NCBI GenBank assembly: GCA_050250915.1
Contig: JBFWNT010000007.1
Location: forward strand, 1 to 64,000
Reading direction: 5' to 3'
DNA length: 64,000 nt
Source: Miltoncostaea sp050250915
Lineage (GTDB): Bacteria; Actinomycetota; Thermoleophilia; Miltoncostaeales; Miltoncostaeaceae
Shown here: positions 8,618 through 15,912 of the stretch, one piece after another
Layout of the letters: every line of letters begins with the position of its first letter
Position numbering within the stretch: the first letter of the stretch is position 1
Position numbers and translations under genes: made by a program
The notes under the pieces: model-generated
What the model was told of the DNA's origin: nothing
The model's database searches: none
What the model saw: only the letters and a program-made list of their open reading frames with translations

Positions 8618-9409
8618 GTGACGAGCACCTCGGGCTCCGTACAGGCGGACGAGGTCGTCGAGCGTCTCATCGGATGGTTCACGCGCGAGGGAACGGACCT
8701 CCCCTGGCGGCGCACGCGCGGCCGCTGGCCGGTGCTGGTGTCCGAGGCGATGCTCCAGGCGACCCCGGTCGCCCGCGTCGTCCCCTTCTACGAGCGCTTC
8801 ATGGCGCGATGGCCCGCGCCCGCCGACATGGCGCGCACCCCGCTGGGCGAGGTGCTGGCGGAGTGGCAGGGCCTGGGCTACCCGCGCCGGGCGCGGAACC
8901 TCCACGCCGCCGCGGCGGTCGTCGCGGGGCGGGGGTGGCCCGACGACCTGACCGACCTGCCGGGCGTCGGCGGGTACACCGCGGCGGCGATCCGGTGCTT
9001 CGCCGACGGAGAGGACGTGCTGCCGCGCGACACCAACGCCGAGCGCGTGGTGGCCCGGCGCTTCGCCGGCGCGTGGCCCGGCGCGGGCGCCCGGGGCTGG
9101 GAGGCGGGGCAGGCGGTCATGGACCTGGGGCGCCTCTGGTGCACGGCCCGCGCCCCGCGCTGCGACCACGGCTGCCCGCTCCGTGAGGGCTGCGCCGCGG
9201 CTGACGAGGGCCGCGTCGTGGAGCTGACGCCCGTCCGGCGGCCCCAGGGCCGGTACGAGGGATCGATGCGCCAGCGCCGCGGCGTCCTGCTCGGCGCGCT
9301 CGCCTCCGACGGCTGGGCCGACCCCGGCCGCGATCCGGAGGCGGCGGCGAGCCTGGTGGCGGAGGGCCTCGCCGCGGAGCGCGGGGGCCGTCTGGTGCGG
9401 GCGGGCTGA
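8618..9409 (+). CDS. mutY: A/G-specific adenine glycosylase, MutY-like
   Basis: MutY removes adenine mispaired with 8-oxoguanine. In this 263-residue protein SEAMLQATPVARV carries the catalytic Glu, DLPGVGGYTAAAI is the helix-hairpin-helix, and PRDTNAERVV contains the catalytic Asp. The cysteines of the iron-sulphur loop are spaced C-X6-C-X3-C-X5-C, one residue more than the classical X2 step. The protein lacks the C-terminal Nudix-like domain of full-length MutY (about 350 residues). The next gene encodes a free Nudix hydrolase whose ATG overlaps this stop, so the pair may act together. Confidence 0.88.
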   Translation: MTSTSGSVQADEVVERLIGWFTREGTDLPWRRTRGRWPVLVSEAMLQATPVARVVPFYERFMARWPAPADMARTPLGEVLAEWQGLGYPRRARNLHAAAAVVAGRGWPDDLTDLPGVGGYTAAAIRCFADGEDVLPRDTNAERVVARRFAGAWPGAGARGWEAGQAVMDLGRLWCTARAPRCDHGCPLREGCAAADEGRVVELTPVRRPQGRYEGSMRQRRGVLLGALASDGWADPGRDPEAAASLVAEGLAAERGGRLVRAG

Positions 9410-9795
9410 TGGGCGCCCGCCAGGTGGTGGTCGCCGCGATCATCGAGCGCGGCGGGCGGGTGCTCGTGAGCCAGCGCGGCCCCGGCGTGGGGCACCCCGG
9501 CCGGTGGGAGTTCCCCGGCGGCAAGCGCGAGCCCGGCGAGCGCGACGTGGAGGCCCTGGCCCGGGAGCTGCGGGAGGAGCTCGACGTGGAGGTCGAGATC
9601 GGCCCGATGGTGTGGAGCGCCAAGGCCGGCCCGCTGGCGCTGCGGTTCTTCCGCTGCACCTGGCTCCCGGCCCAGCGGCCCCGGGCCATCGGCAGCGTCC
9701 AGTTCCGCTGGGTCCTGCGCGAGGACCTCGCCGGCCTGAGCTTCCCGCCGGCCGACCGCGACCTGATCGGCGCGATCGTGGCGGGCAGGGTGTGA
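9409..9795 (+). CDS. Nudix hydrolase, MutT-like
   Basis: The 128-residue protein has a Nudix box starting at GGKREPGERDVEALAREL and ending REELDVEV, with Asp in place of the usual final Gly. MutT-type enzymes hydrolyse 8-oxo-dGTP and prevent the mispairs that MutY repairs. Its ATG overlaps the mutY stop by one base, so the genes are co-translated; this supports an oxidised-guanine role but does not prove the substrate. Confidence 0.85.
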   Translation: MGARQVVVAAIIERGGRVLVSQRGPGVGHPGRWEFPGGKREPGERDVEALARELREELDVEVEIGPMVWSAKAGPLALRFFRCTWLPAQRPRAIGSVQFRWVLREDLAGLSFPPADRDLIGAIVAGRV

Positions 9796-9867
9796 CGCAT
9801 CCCCGTCGCCGAGAGGGATTTGGCGGAGGCGGTACAATCTCCGGAGCTCACTCTCGGGAGGTGGCCC

Positions 9868-10062
9868 ATGGCGAAGGCAAAGCGGCAGCGGCGCAACAGC
9901 ATCCGGACCATGGGCGCCGATTCGTCGGCCCTCGACGCGCTCGACGCACTCGAGTCGCTCGAGCGGGCTGAGCGCGCCCAGGCCCCGGCAGAGCTCGAGG
10001 AGGAGCCCGCCGCCGCGAACGGGTCGGCGACCACCCAGACCAGCGAGCGCGACGCCGACTAG
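9868..10062 (+). CDS. Small charged hypothetical protein
   Basis: The 64-residue product begins MAKAKRQRRNSIRTMGADSS after a good ribosome site (CGGGAGGTG); an upstream ATG at 9820 would add 16 residues without such a site. The N-terminus is basic, the middle has a DALDALESLERAERAQ helix, and the tail is acidic. I do not recognise it. Its stop overlaps that of the convergent phoU gene. Confidence 0.6.
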   Translation: MAKAKRQRRNSIRTMGADSSALDALDALESLERAERAQAPAELEEEPAAANGSATTQTSERDAD

Positions 10063-10733
10063 GTCCCGCTGCCTCGGCCGTCGCGGCTGAAGGCCTCCCC
10101 GCTCACAAGGAACCGCACCCGGCCGCCCAGCTCGGCGCCGTTGTTGGCGACGCGCTCGAGGTGACGCGCCACCAGCACGGCCGCGGCCGACCAGATCCGC
10201 GTGTCGGGCTCGTCGGGGGCGGCGGCCGCCGCTCCGACGACCTCCGCGAGCATCTCACGCACCTTGGCGGCCTCGACGCCCGCCTCCTCGCCCAGGTCGG
10301 CATCGCCGCGGGCGATCGCCTGGACGGCGCGGGCAAGGGTGTCCACCGCGCGGGCGCTCATCCGCGAGATCAGCGCCTGGATCTCCGGCACGCCCCCCTC
10401 GGGCCGGACGGTCATCGCCGCGTCCGCGATCGCCACGGCCAGGTCGCCCACCCGCTCCAGGGCGATCACGGCGATCAGGCCCACGTGGAGCAGCCGCTGG
10501 TCCCCGGCGACCGGCGCCTCCAGCAGCTGGAGGCTGTAGATCTTCTGGTCGAGCTCGGCGCAGCGGATGTCGACCTGGTCGTCGGCCGCCACCACCTCGC
10601 GCGCGGCCGCGGCGTCGACCTCCTCCCATGCCTGCACGCCGCGCTCCACCTGGGAGAGGGCCAGGCTCGCCATCTCGACGAGCCCGGTCCTGAATCCCTC
10701 GATCTCGTTCTGGAAGTGCAGGCGCGTGGACAT
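10059..10733 (-). CDS. phoU: PhoU-family phosphate signalling protein
   Basis: PhoU restrains phosphate uptake and PhoR-PhoB signalling. The 224-residue product has the expected tandem three-helix bundles: FQNEIEGFRTGLVEMASLAL opens the first, and VARHLERVANNGAELGGRV carries the conserved E-R-x-x-D/N metal motif of the second (LERVGDLAVAIAD is the equivalent in the first). The length is standard. No pst or pho genes are adjacent, so the partner transporter is elsewhere. I start at the ATG at 10733 because upstream residues of the open frame are Pro/Arg/Gly-rich and unlike PhoU. Confidence 0.9.
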   Translation of the reverse strand: MSTRLHFQNEIEGFRTGLVEMASLALSQVERGVQAWEEVDAAAAREVVAADDQVDIRCAELDQKIYSLQLLEAPVAGDQRLLHVGLIAVIALERVGDLAVAIADAAMTVRPEGGVPEIQALISRMSARAVDTLARAVQAIARGDADLGEEAGVEAAKVREMLAEVVGAAAAAPDEPDTRIWSAAAVLVARHLERVANNGAELGGRVRFLVSGEAFSRDGRGSGT

Positions 10734-10765
10734 CTGGCCGATCCTACCCGCGGAGGGGCCGCCGA

Positions 10766-11638
10766 TCACCGTACCGGCAGCGACCTCCCCGCCAGGGCGA
10801 CGACCGCATCGTTGGTGGCCAGCAGGCGGCTGCCGCCGCTGGCGGCCGTGTGACGGATCGATCCGTCGCGGTCCTGGAGCCCCCGCAGGGCGGCCCGCAG
10901 GGACGCGGGCGGGGTGCGCCCCGTGGCCCGCAGCGCGCGGATCGCGCCCGCCGTGCTGTTGGCGTCGGTGGCCGCCCCGCCGCCGGCGCTGCCCAGGCCG
11001 CCCCCGGCGTTGCGCTGGGCCAGCATCCACCGCACGGCCGCCGCGACCCGGGCGTCGGAGCCCCGGACGCCGGACGCCGACAGGGCCTCGAGCACGATGG
11101 CGGTGGCGTCGACCGAGTCGCGCCCGCGTGCGGTCAGGTCGAAGCTCCACCCGCCGGAGCCGCGGGCCGCGAACGTCGCGCGGATCGCGGCGGGCGGCGC
11201 GGGGCGCCCGGCCGCCCGGAGGGCGAGGATCGAGAGCGCCTGGTCCCACGCCGACGCGCCGTAGCGCCCGGCGGCGTAGCGGTTGGTGACGCGGCGGAGG
11301 TAGTCGACGCCGCCGAACGACGCCGGGTTCCCGCCCGAGGCCACCGCGGCCATGACCACCTTGCCCGCGCCGCCGGCGGTGGTGGCGTACGCGGGGGCCA
11401 CCCGTGCCAGCGCCGTTGCGCGGGGGCGCAGCGCGGCCGGGGAGCGGCCGGCGGCGCGCAGGGCCACGATCGCGTCGGCCTGCTGGCCCGCCGGCGCCCC
11501 GGCGGAGTTGGCGGCGAGCCAGGAGGCCGCGCGCGACGCGGCGGCGCCGTCGGCCGTCGCCGCGCCCGCCTGGGGCGCGGCGACGAGCGCGGCGGCGACG
11601 ACGGCCAGCGCGCCGCCGGGAAGGGCGCGCCGCCTCAC
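10766..11638 (-). CDS. Secreted alpha/alpha-toroid (terpenoid-cyclase-like) protein, cobalamin regulon
   Basis: The 290-residue product starts with GTG overlapping the previous stop by four bases (GTGA). It has a signal peptide (VRRRALPGGALAVVAAAL... cut near PQAGAATA) and then helical repeats of the squalene-cyclase/prenyltransferase toroid type (QADAIVALRAAGRSP, DQALSILALRAAGRP, DATAIVLEALSASG, NSTAGAIRALRATGRTP). The same fold forms the alpha domain of eukaryotic intrinsic factor and transcobalamin. The first gene of the unit has the matching beta domain and a cobalamin riboswitch, so I infer a secreted corrinoid-binding protein in two pieces. An enzyme role is unlikely, because no cyclase DXDD motif is seen. 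Confidence 0.75.
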   Translation of the reverse strand: MRRRALPGGALAVVAAALVAAPQAGAATADGAAASRAASWLAANSAGAPAGQQADAIVALRAAGRSPAALRPRATALARVAPAYATTAGGAGKVVMAAVASGGNPASFGGVDYLRRVTNRYAAGRYGASAWDQALSILALRAAGRPAPPAAIRATFAARGSGGWSFDLTARGRDSVDATAIVLEALSASGVRGSDARVAAAVRWMLAQRNAGGGLGSAGGGAATDANSTAGAIRALRATGRTPPASLRAALRGLQDRDGSIRHTAASGGSRLLATNDAVVALAGRSLPVR

Positions 11639-12774
11639 CGGGTGGCCTTCCCGACCGTGAACGTCCCGGAGTTGACGCGGGCGATGCCGACCTTCTCGAC
11701 GTTGCCGGCGCCGTCCGTCGCGCGGACCCACACGCGCCACGCGCCGGGGGCGAGGCCCTTGCGCAGCGGCAGCGTCCAGTTGCCGCCCGACGACCGCGCC
11801 TTCAGGTACAGGCGGGCCGTGCAGGAGCGCGGGGCGGTCAGGCTGCCGGACCGCGTGCGGAAGCGGCACTGGGTGCCGACGCGCCGGGCCAGGGCCACCT
11901 CGACCCCGGCGACGTCGGAGCGGTCGGGGCCGGCCACGCCGCTGATGCCGCGGACGGCGGCGGCGCGCCCGCCGAGGCGCGGGAACGTGATCCGGCTGCC
12001 CGGCGCGACGGTGTCGCCGGTCGCGGCCGCGCCGCCCGGCGGCGCCGCCTGGGCGGGCAGGTTGCACACCGAGGGGTCGCCGGCGAAGGCGCAGACGCCG
12101 CGGGCGGCGCTGCGGATGTCGCCCGCACGGGTGGCCGACACCGTCTGGGTGCCGGCGCCCTGGGCGATGAACGACACCTGGCCGTCCGCGCCCGCGGTGG
12201 CGGACGCCTGCCCGTAGCGCACCACGGCGCCGGTGCCGGGGGCGGCGGCGCCGTCGGCGCCGTAGCTCGTGACCTTCACGGTGAAGGAGGTGCCGGAGCC
12301 GACGCGGTCGGCGGAGGGCGCCACGTCCAGCTCGCGGGCACCGTCGGCGGCGCCGTAGTACCAGAGCACGGAGTCGCCCTGCTTCAGCGGGGTGGCGTCC
12401 GCGCCGACGCCCGCGCCGACGTGGTCGACCCGGAACTGCCAGCCGGCGGTCCCGGCGTTCGCGTCGGTCCCCACCTTGTCCACCAGCACCGACGTGAAGG
12501 CGGGGAAGTAGGTGAACGAGAGGCCCAGGCCGGTGGCGGCCGTGGCCCGGTAGAGCTGCCAGAAGGCGGAGGCCCGGCTCACGTCGACCGACTGGAACTG
12601 GCTGTCGAAGACGGTCGCGGTGCCGTCGCCCTCGATGGGGATGGCGCTCTCGGGGATCAGGTTGGCCGAGGACCCCTCGACGCGGATGGTGGTGTCGAGC
12701 GGCAGGGCCGCGGGGGCGGCGACCAGGCCGGCCGCGCAGGCGGCGGCCAGGGAGGCCCGGAGGGTGATTCGCAA
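11635..12774 (-). CDS. Secreted DUF4430/transcobalamin-C-like protein, cobalamin regulon
   Basis: The 379-residue product starts at TTG (12774) after GAGGAG. It has a signal peptide (MRITLRASLAAACAAGLVAA), then a DUF4430 domain at about residues 30-155: TTIRVEGSSANLIPES, a GWQFRVDHVGAGV strand and DSVLWYYGAADG, the Trp/Tyr-rich signature shared with the transcobalamin C-terminal domain. Two Ig-like segments follow (about 155-225 and 255-375), the last with three cysteines. A cobalamin riboswitch lies directly upstream, and the toroid gene overlaps the stop. The combination points to capture of vitamin B12 at the cell surface. Confidence 0.78.
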   Translation of the reverse strand: MRITLRASLAAACAAGLVAAPAALPLDTTIRVEGSSANLIPESAIPIEGDGTATVFDSQFQSVDVSRASAFWQLYRATAATGLGLSFTYFPAFTSVLVDKVGTDANAGTAGWQFRVDHVGAGVGADATPLKQGDSVLWYYGAADGARELDVAPSADRVGSGTSFTVKVTSYGADGAAAPGTGAVVRYGQASATAGADGQVSFIAQGAGTQTVSATRAGDIRSAARGVCAFAGDPSVCNLPAQAAPPGGAAATGDTVAPGSRITFPRLGGRAAAVRGISGVAGPDRSDVAGVEVALARRVGTQCRFRTRSGSLTAPRSCTARLYLKARSSGGNWTLPLRKGLAPGAWRVWVRATDGAGNVEKVGIARVNSGTFTVGKATR

Positions 12775-12819
12775 CTGTGGCTCCTCGTCTCGCGGAGGGC
12801 GGTTGTCCGTTGCGGGGTC

Positions 12820-12975
12820 GGAGCGGGTCTCCTGGCTCCCCGATCGTCGCGGCCCCGCAGCCTTCCCAGGTCTCCCCAGTGGCCGACTCGCGTCATCGCG
12901 GGCGCCGCTCCCGGGTCACAGTGGCGCGACCGCGCCGGATTCACACCGGCTTCCCACGCGTCCGATCCCGTGAAG
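12820..12975 (-). promoter_or_regulatory. Cobalamin (AdoCbl-type) riboswitch
   Basis: Read on the minus strand, the leader contains GGAAGCCGGTGTGAATCCGG, then GCGCCACTGTGA (the B12-box core), GGCCACTGGGGAGACC and finally AGCCAGGAGACC, the conserved closing element of the cobalamin aptamer, in the canonical order over about 150 nt. It ends about 45 nt before the TTG start of the DUF4430 gene, so adenosylcobalamin would be expected to shut off that gene and the overlapping toroid gene. Boundaries are approximate. Confidence 0.92.
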
Positions 12976-12993
12976 CGGCGCCAACCTACTCGC

Positions 12994-12999
12994 TACGAT
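12994..12999 (+). promoter_or_regulatory. Candidate -10 element, leaderless membrane-protein gene
   Basis: TACGAT ends six bases before the GTG at 13006. No ribosome site fits in between, so the transcript is probably leaderless. It sits immediately behind the 5' end of the minus-strand riboswitch. Confidence 0.45.
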
Positions 13000-13005
13000 C
13001 CCGCC

Positions 13006-13827
13006 GTGTCCACCGCCGGCCCGCTCGCCCTCCCGCCACCGGTCGGGGTCGCCACGGAGGGCGTCGTCGCGCGGGTGGTGCGGACGCCGTCCCTGTTCTG
13101 CCTGGCGACGCTGACGATCACGGTCACCGGCCTGGCCCTGGACCACTTCGCCAACCTCGGCGTGCAGATGCTGCTGGCGCTCTGCACGTGGGGCTTCCTG
13201 GCGATCGCCTTCGTCTACCTCACCCCGATGGAGCGGGCGCAGACGTCGGTGGTCGTGGTGGTGGCGACGTGCGCGGAGATCATCGGCTCGGTCATCTGGG
13301 GCGTCTACGTGTACCGCCTCGGGAACCTGCCGCTGTTCGTGCCGCCGGGGCACGGCCTGGTGTACCTGACCGGGCTGCGGCTGAGCCAGACCCCCCTGTT
13401 CCGCGAGCGGGGCCGCCTGCTCGTGATCGCCGCGATGGTCGGGGTCAGCTCGTGGGCGCTGCTGGGGCTGACCGCCCTGGACCGGACGGACGCCGCCGGG
13501 GCCGTGGGCGCCGCCGTGCTGCTGCTGTTCCTGTGGCGCGGGCGGGCGCCCGCCGTCTACGCCGGCGTGTTCTTCGCGGTCGCCTTCCTCGAGATCTACG
13601 GCACGGCGATCGGCACGTGGCGGTGGGCGGAGGAGATCCCCGGCCTGGGCGTGCCCGACGGCAACCCGCCGAGCGGGGCGGCCAGCGGCTACGTGTTCTT
13701 CGACATCGCGGCGCTGGCGCTGGCGCCGTGGCTGCTGCTGACGTGGGCGCGCGTCACGGGGCGCCTGCGGGCGTTCCGAGGTGGACCCGGCACGCCTCCG
13801 CGTGCCCGTCCCGTCCCACCCCGCTGA
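13006..13827 (+). CDS. Integral membrane protein, unknown function
   Basis: The 273-residue product has about seven or eight membrane helices between residues 25 and 255 (examples: LFCLATLTITVTGLALDHF, MLLALCTWGFLAIAFVYL, GAVLLLFLW). Conserved-looking polar positions lie in GLVYLTGLRLSQTP and YGTAIGTWRWAEEIPGLG; a GTWxW motif beside a helix also occurs in carotenoid or carboxylate membrane enzymes, but that is not enough to name a function. It is divergent from the cobalamin-regulated pair; no functional link is visible. The long in-frame stretch upstream of the GTG is antisense to that pair and not coding. Confidence 0.7.
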   Translation: MSTAGPLALPPPVGVATEGVVARVVRTPSLFCLATLTITVTGLALDHFANLGVQMLLALCTWGFLAIAFVYLTPMERAQTSVVVVVATCAEIIGSVIWGVYVYRLGNLPLFVPPGHGLVYLTGLRLSQTPLFRERGRLLVIAAMVGVSSWALLGLTALDRTDAAGAVGAAVLLLFLWRGRAPAVYAGVFFAVAFLEIYGTAIGTWRWAEEIPGLGVPDGNPPSGAASGYVFFDIAALALAPWLLLTWARVTGRLRAFRGGPGTPPRARPVPPR

Positions 13828-13981
13828 GCGTCATCTCCGTCGGCCACTCCGGCGCCGGGGCGGCGGCGTCCTCGGGCGCGGCGGTGACCACCGCCCTCCA
13901 CCCGGACACCGACACCTGCCAGCCGATCTCGGCGAAGTCGAGGCTCAGGTCGTGCAGCAGGTCGGGCGGCCCCACGAGCAT
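13754..13981 (-). CDS. Possible small protein, 75 residues
   Basis: This frame starts at ATG with MLVGPPDLLHDLSLDFAEIG and has a balanced composition (WQVSVSGWRAVVTAA), unlike most antisense frames here. It overlaps the 3' end of the membrane-protein gene by 74 bp and shows no obvious ribosome site. It could be a genuine small gene convergent with its neighbour, or chance. Confidence 0.3.
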   Translation of the reverse strand: MLVGPPDLLHDLSLDFAEIGWQVSVSGWRAVVTAAPEDAAAPAPEWPTEMTLSGVGRDGHAEACRVHLGTPAGAP

Positions 13982-14022
13982 GTAGCTCGGCGGGGCGGGA
14001 GGGGGCGGGGGCGGCACCCGGG

Positions 14023-14028
14023 TAGAGT
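14023..14028 (+). promoter_or_regulatory. Candidate -10 element, leaderless gene
   Basis: TAGAGT ends eight bases before the GTG at 14037, without a ribosome site between. Confidence 0.45.
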
Positions 14029-14036
14029 GCCCGGCT

Positions 14037-14327
14037 GTGGCGGAGCAGTCCATCGACGGCGAGATCAGCCTGCTGTGGCAGGACGTCGACCGGTACCAGG
14101 GCGACGTGATCCTGATGAGCCTCGACACCGACGAGCCGATGCGGATGAACACGTTCGAGATCTCCGGCGAGCTCGCCGCGCGCCTGAAGGACGGGGCGCT
14201 GGAGGAGGGGATGCGCGTGCGCGTCCACTGCCGGGCGGAGACGATCGAGGTGGTCAACGTCGAGACGGGGGAGACCTCCGACGAGGACGTCGCCGTGGTC
14301 GTCGACGTGGTCGTCCTCGAGGGCTGA
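14037..14327 (+). CDS. Small acidic hypothetical protein
   Basis: The 96-residue product (VAEQSIDGEISLLWQDVDRY...) is strongly acidic and predicted to be beta-rich, with alternating hydrophobic residues (GDVILMSLD, MRVRVHCRAETIEVVNV). No motif was recognised. It lies upstream of tRNA-Gln and glmU but has its own promoter-like element. Confidence 0.65.
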   Translation: MAEQSIDGEISLLWQDVDRYQGDVILMSLDTDEPMRMNTFEISGELAARLKDGALEEGMRVRVHCRAETIEVVNVETGETSDEDVAVVVDVVVLEG

Positions 14328-14367
14328 GCGGGGGCTCCGCGCGGGCGGATCGTCCGCGGGGGTGGGC

Positions 14368-14373
14368 TATGAT
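14368..14373 (+). promoter_or_regulatory. Candidate -10 element of tRNA-Gln and glmU
   Basis: TATGAT lies 24 bp before the mature 5' end of the tRNA. Just upstream GCGGATCGTCCGC can form a small hairpin that may end the preceding gene. No convincing -35 is visible. Confidence 0.4.
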
Positions 14374-14397
14374 CCGCGCCGGATCGACACCGCGTAC

Positions 14398-14471
14398 TGG
14401 GGCGTAGCCAAGCGGTAAGGCAGCGGGTTTTGGTCCCGCGACCGGGGGTTCGAATCCTCCCGCCCCAACCA
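14398..14471 (+). tRNA. trnQ: tRNA-Gln (anticodon TTG)
   Basis: Acceptor strands TGGGGCG and CGCCCCA pair over seven bases, followed by A and an encoded CCA. The anticodon stem GCGGG/CCCGC encloses TTTTGGT, giving anticodon TTG, which reads CAA. The T arm GGGGGTTCGAATCCTCC is canonical. It lies directly upstream of glmU, which takes up glutamine-derived amino sugar, though the proximity may be coincidental. Confidence 0.95.
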
Positions 14472-14511
14472 GGCAGCCCCTGACCCCCGAACCGGATGTG
14501 AGCTCCCAGGC

Positions 14512-15912
14512 ATGAGCATCGGTGCTGTCGTCCTCGCGGCCGGCCAGGGGACCCGGATGAAGTCGTCGCTGCCGAAGGTGGTCCACCCGATCGCGGGGCG
14601 CGCGATGGTCAACTGGGTGCTCGACGCGCTCCGGGACGCGGGCGTGGGGCACGTGGTGGTGGTCGTGGGCCACGGCGCCGACGCGGTCCGCGACGCGCTG
14701 CCCGCCGACGTGGCCGTGGTGGTGCAGGAGCAGCAGCGCGGCACGGGGGACGCGGCGCAGGTGGGCCTCTCGGGCCTCGACGCCGCGTGCGACACCGTGG
14801 TGGTGGCCTGCGGCGACACCCCGCTGCTGCCGTCGGCCCTGATCGCGCGGATGATCGAGGAGCACGGCTCCGAGCCGCGCGACGTGACGATGCTGAGCGC
14901 GGTGGTCGACGACGCCGGGTCGTACGGCCGCGTGGTGCGCGCCGCCGGCGGCGCGGTGGCGAAGGTGGTGGAGGCGCGCGACGCGTCGCCCGAGGAGCTC
15001 GCGATCGGCGAGTACAACGCCGGCCTCTACGTCTTCGACCGCGCGGCCCTCGACGCCGCGCTGGCGGGCCTCGGCACCTCGAACGCCCAGGGCGAGCGCT
15101 ACCTGACCGACGCCCTCGAGGCCGTCCCCGGCACGGTCGCGGCGATCGTGGCCGACGACCCGGAGGCGGCCGCCGGCGTCAACGACCGCGTCGACCTCGC
15201 CGCCTGCGAGGCCGCGATCCAGCGCCGCCTGCGCGAGGACCTGATGCGCGCCGGCGTCACGATGCCCGACCCCTCCGCCGTGTGGGTCGACGCCGGCGTC
15301 GAGGTGGGGCGCGACACCGTCGTGCTGCCCGGCAGCCACCTGCGCGGGGCCACCCGCATCGGCGAGGGCTGCACCATCGGCCCGGACGCCGTCATCACCG
15401 ACTCGGTGATCGGCGACGGCTGCACGGTGCTCAGCGCGCACGTGGTCAGCTCGCGGCTCGCCGACGGCGCGGGCGCCGGGCCGTTCGCGTACCTGCGCCC
15501 CGACACGCGCCTGGAGGCGGGCGCCCGGGCCGGCACCTACGTGGAGCTGAAGAACACGACGCTCGGCCCGAAGGCCAAGGTCCCCCACCTGTCCTACGTC
15601 GGCGACGCCACCGTGGGGGAGGGCACCAACATCGGCGCCGGGAACATCACGGCCAACTACGACGGCTTCCGCAAGCACCGCACCACGATCGGCGCGCGCG
15701 TGAAGACCGGCTCGGACTGCGTGTTCGTCGCACCTGTGACGGTGGGTGACGACGCGATGACCGGCGCCGGGTCCATCATCACGGAGGAGATCCCGGCGGG
15801 CGCCCTCGGCATCGCCCGGGCCCGCCAGTCGAACATCGAGGGGTTCACGGCGAAGGCGACGGCACGCGCGGCCGCGGCGGCGGCCGAGGCGAAGGAGGCC
15901 ACCGGCACATGA
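14512..15912 (+). CDS. glmU: Bifunctional GlmU: UDP-GlcNAc pyrophosphorylase and GlcN-1-P acetyltransferase
   Basis: GlmU acetylates glucosamine-1-phosphate and couples it to UTP, giving UDP-GlcNAc for peptidoglycan. The 466 residues match the family length. The N-terminal uridylyltransferase has AAGQGTRMKSSLPKVVHP; the C-terminal left-handed beta-helix shows hexapeptide repeats (IGEGCTIGPDAVITDS), the conserved KNTTLGPKAKVPHLSYVGDA segment and NIGAGNITANYDG. The Ala-rich C-terminal tail is typical of actinobacteria. Its stop overlaps the prs ATG by four bases, as in the conserved glmU-prs operon. Confidence 0.97.
   Translation: MSIGAVVLAAGQGTRMKSSLPKVVHPIAGRAMVNWVLDALRDAGVGHVVVVVGHGADAVRDALPADVAVVVQEQQRGTGDAAQVGLSGLDAACDTVVVACGDTPLLPSALIARMIEEHGSEPRDVTMLSAVVDDAGSYGRVVRAAGGAVAKVVEARDASPEELAIGEYNAGLYVFDRAALDAALAGLGTSNAQGERYLTDALEAVPGTVAAIVADDPEAAAGVNDRVDLAACEAAIQRRLREDLMRAGVTMPDPSAVWVDAGVEVGRDTVVLPGSHLRGATRIGEGCTIGPDAVITDSVIGDGCTVLSAHVVSSRLADGAGAGPFAYLRPDTRLEAGARAGTYVELKNTTLGPKAKVPHLSYVGDATVGEGTNIGAGNITANYDGFRKHRTTIGARVKTGSDCVFVAPVTVGDDAMTGAGSIITEEIPAGALGIARARQSNIEGFTAKATARAAAAAAEAKEATGT

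Noticed and set aside
5555..9186. Two overlapping giant open frames (over 1100 codons on each strand) opposite or offset to the exonuclease, MutY and neighbours
   Set aside because: They are Arg/Pro/Gly/Ala-only shadow frames caused by very high GC; the recognisable proteins with catalytic motifs occupy the other frame.
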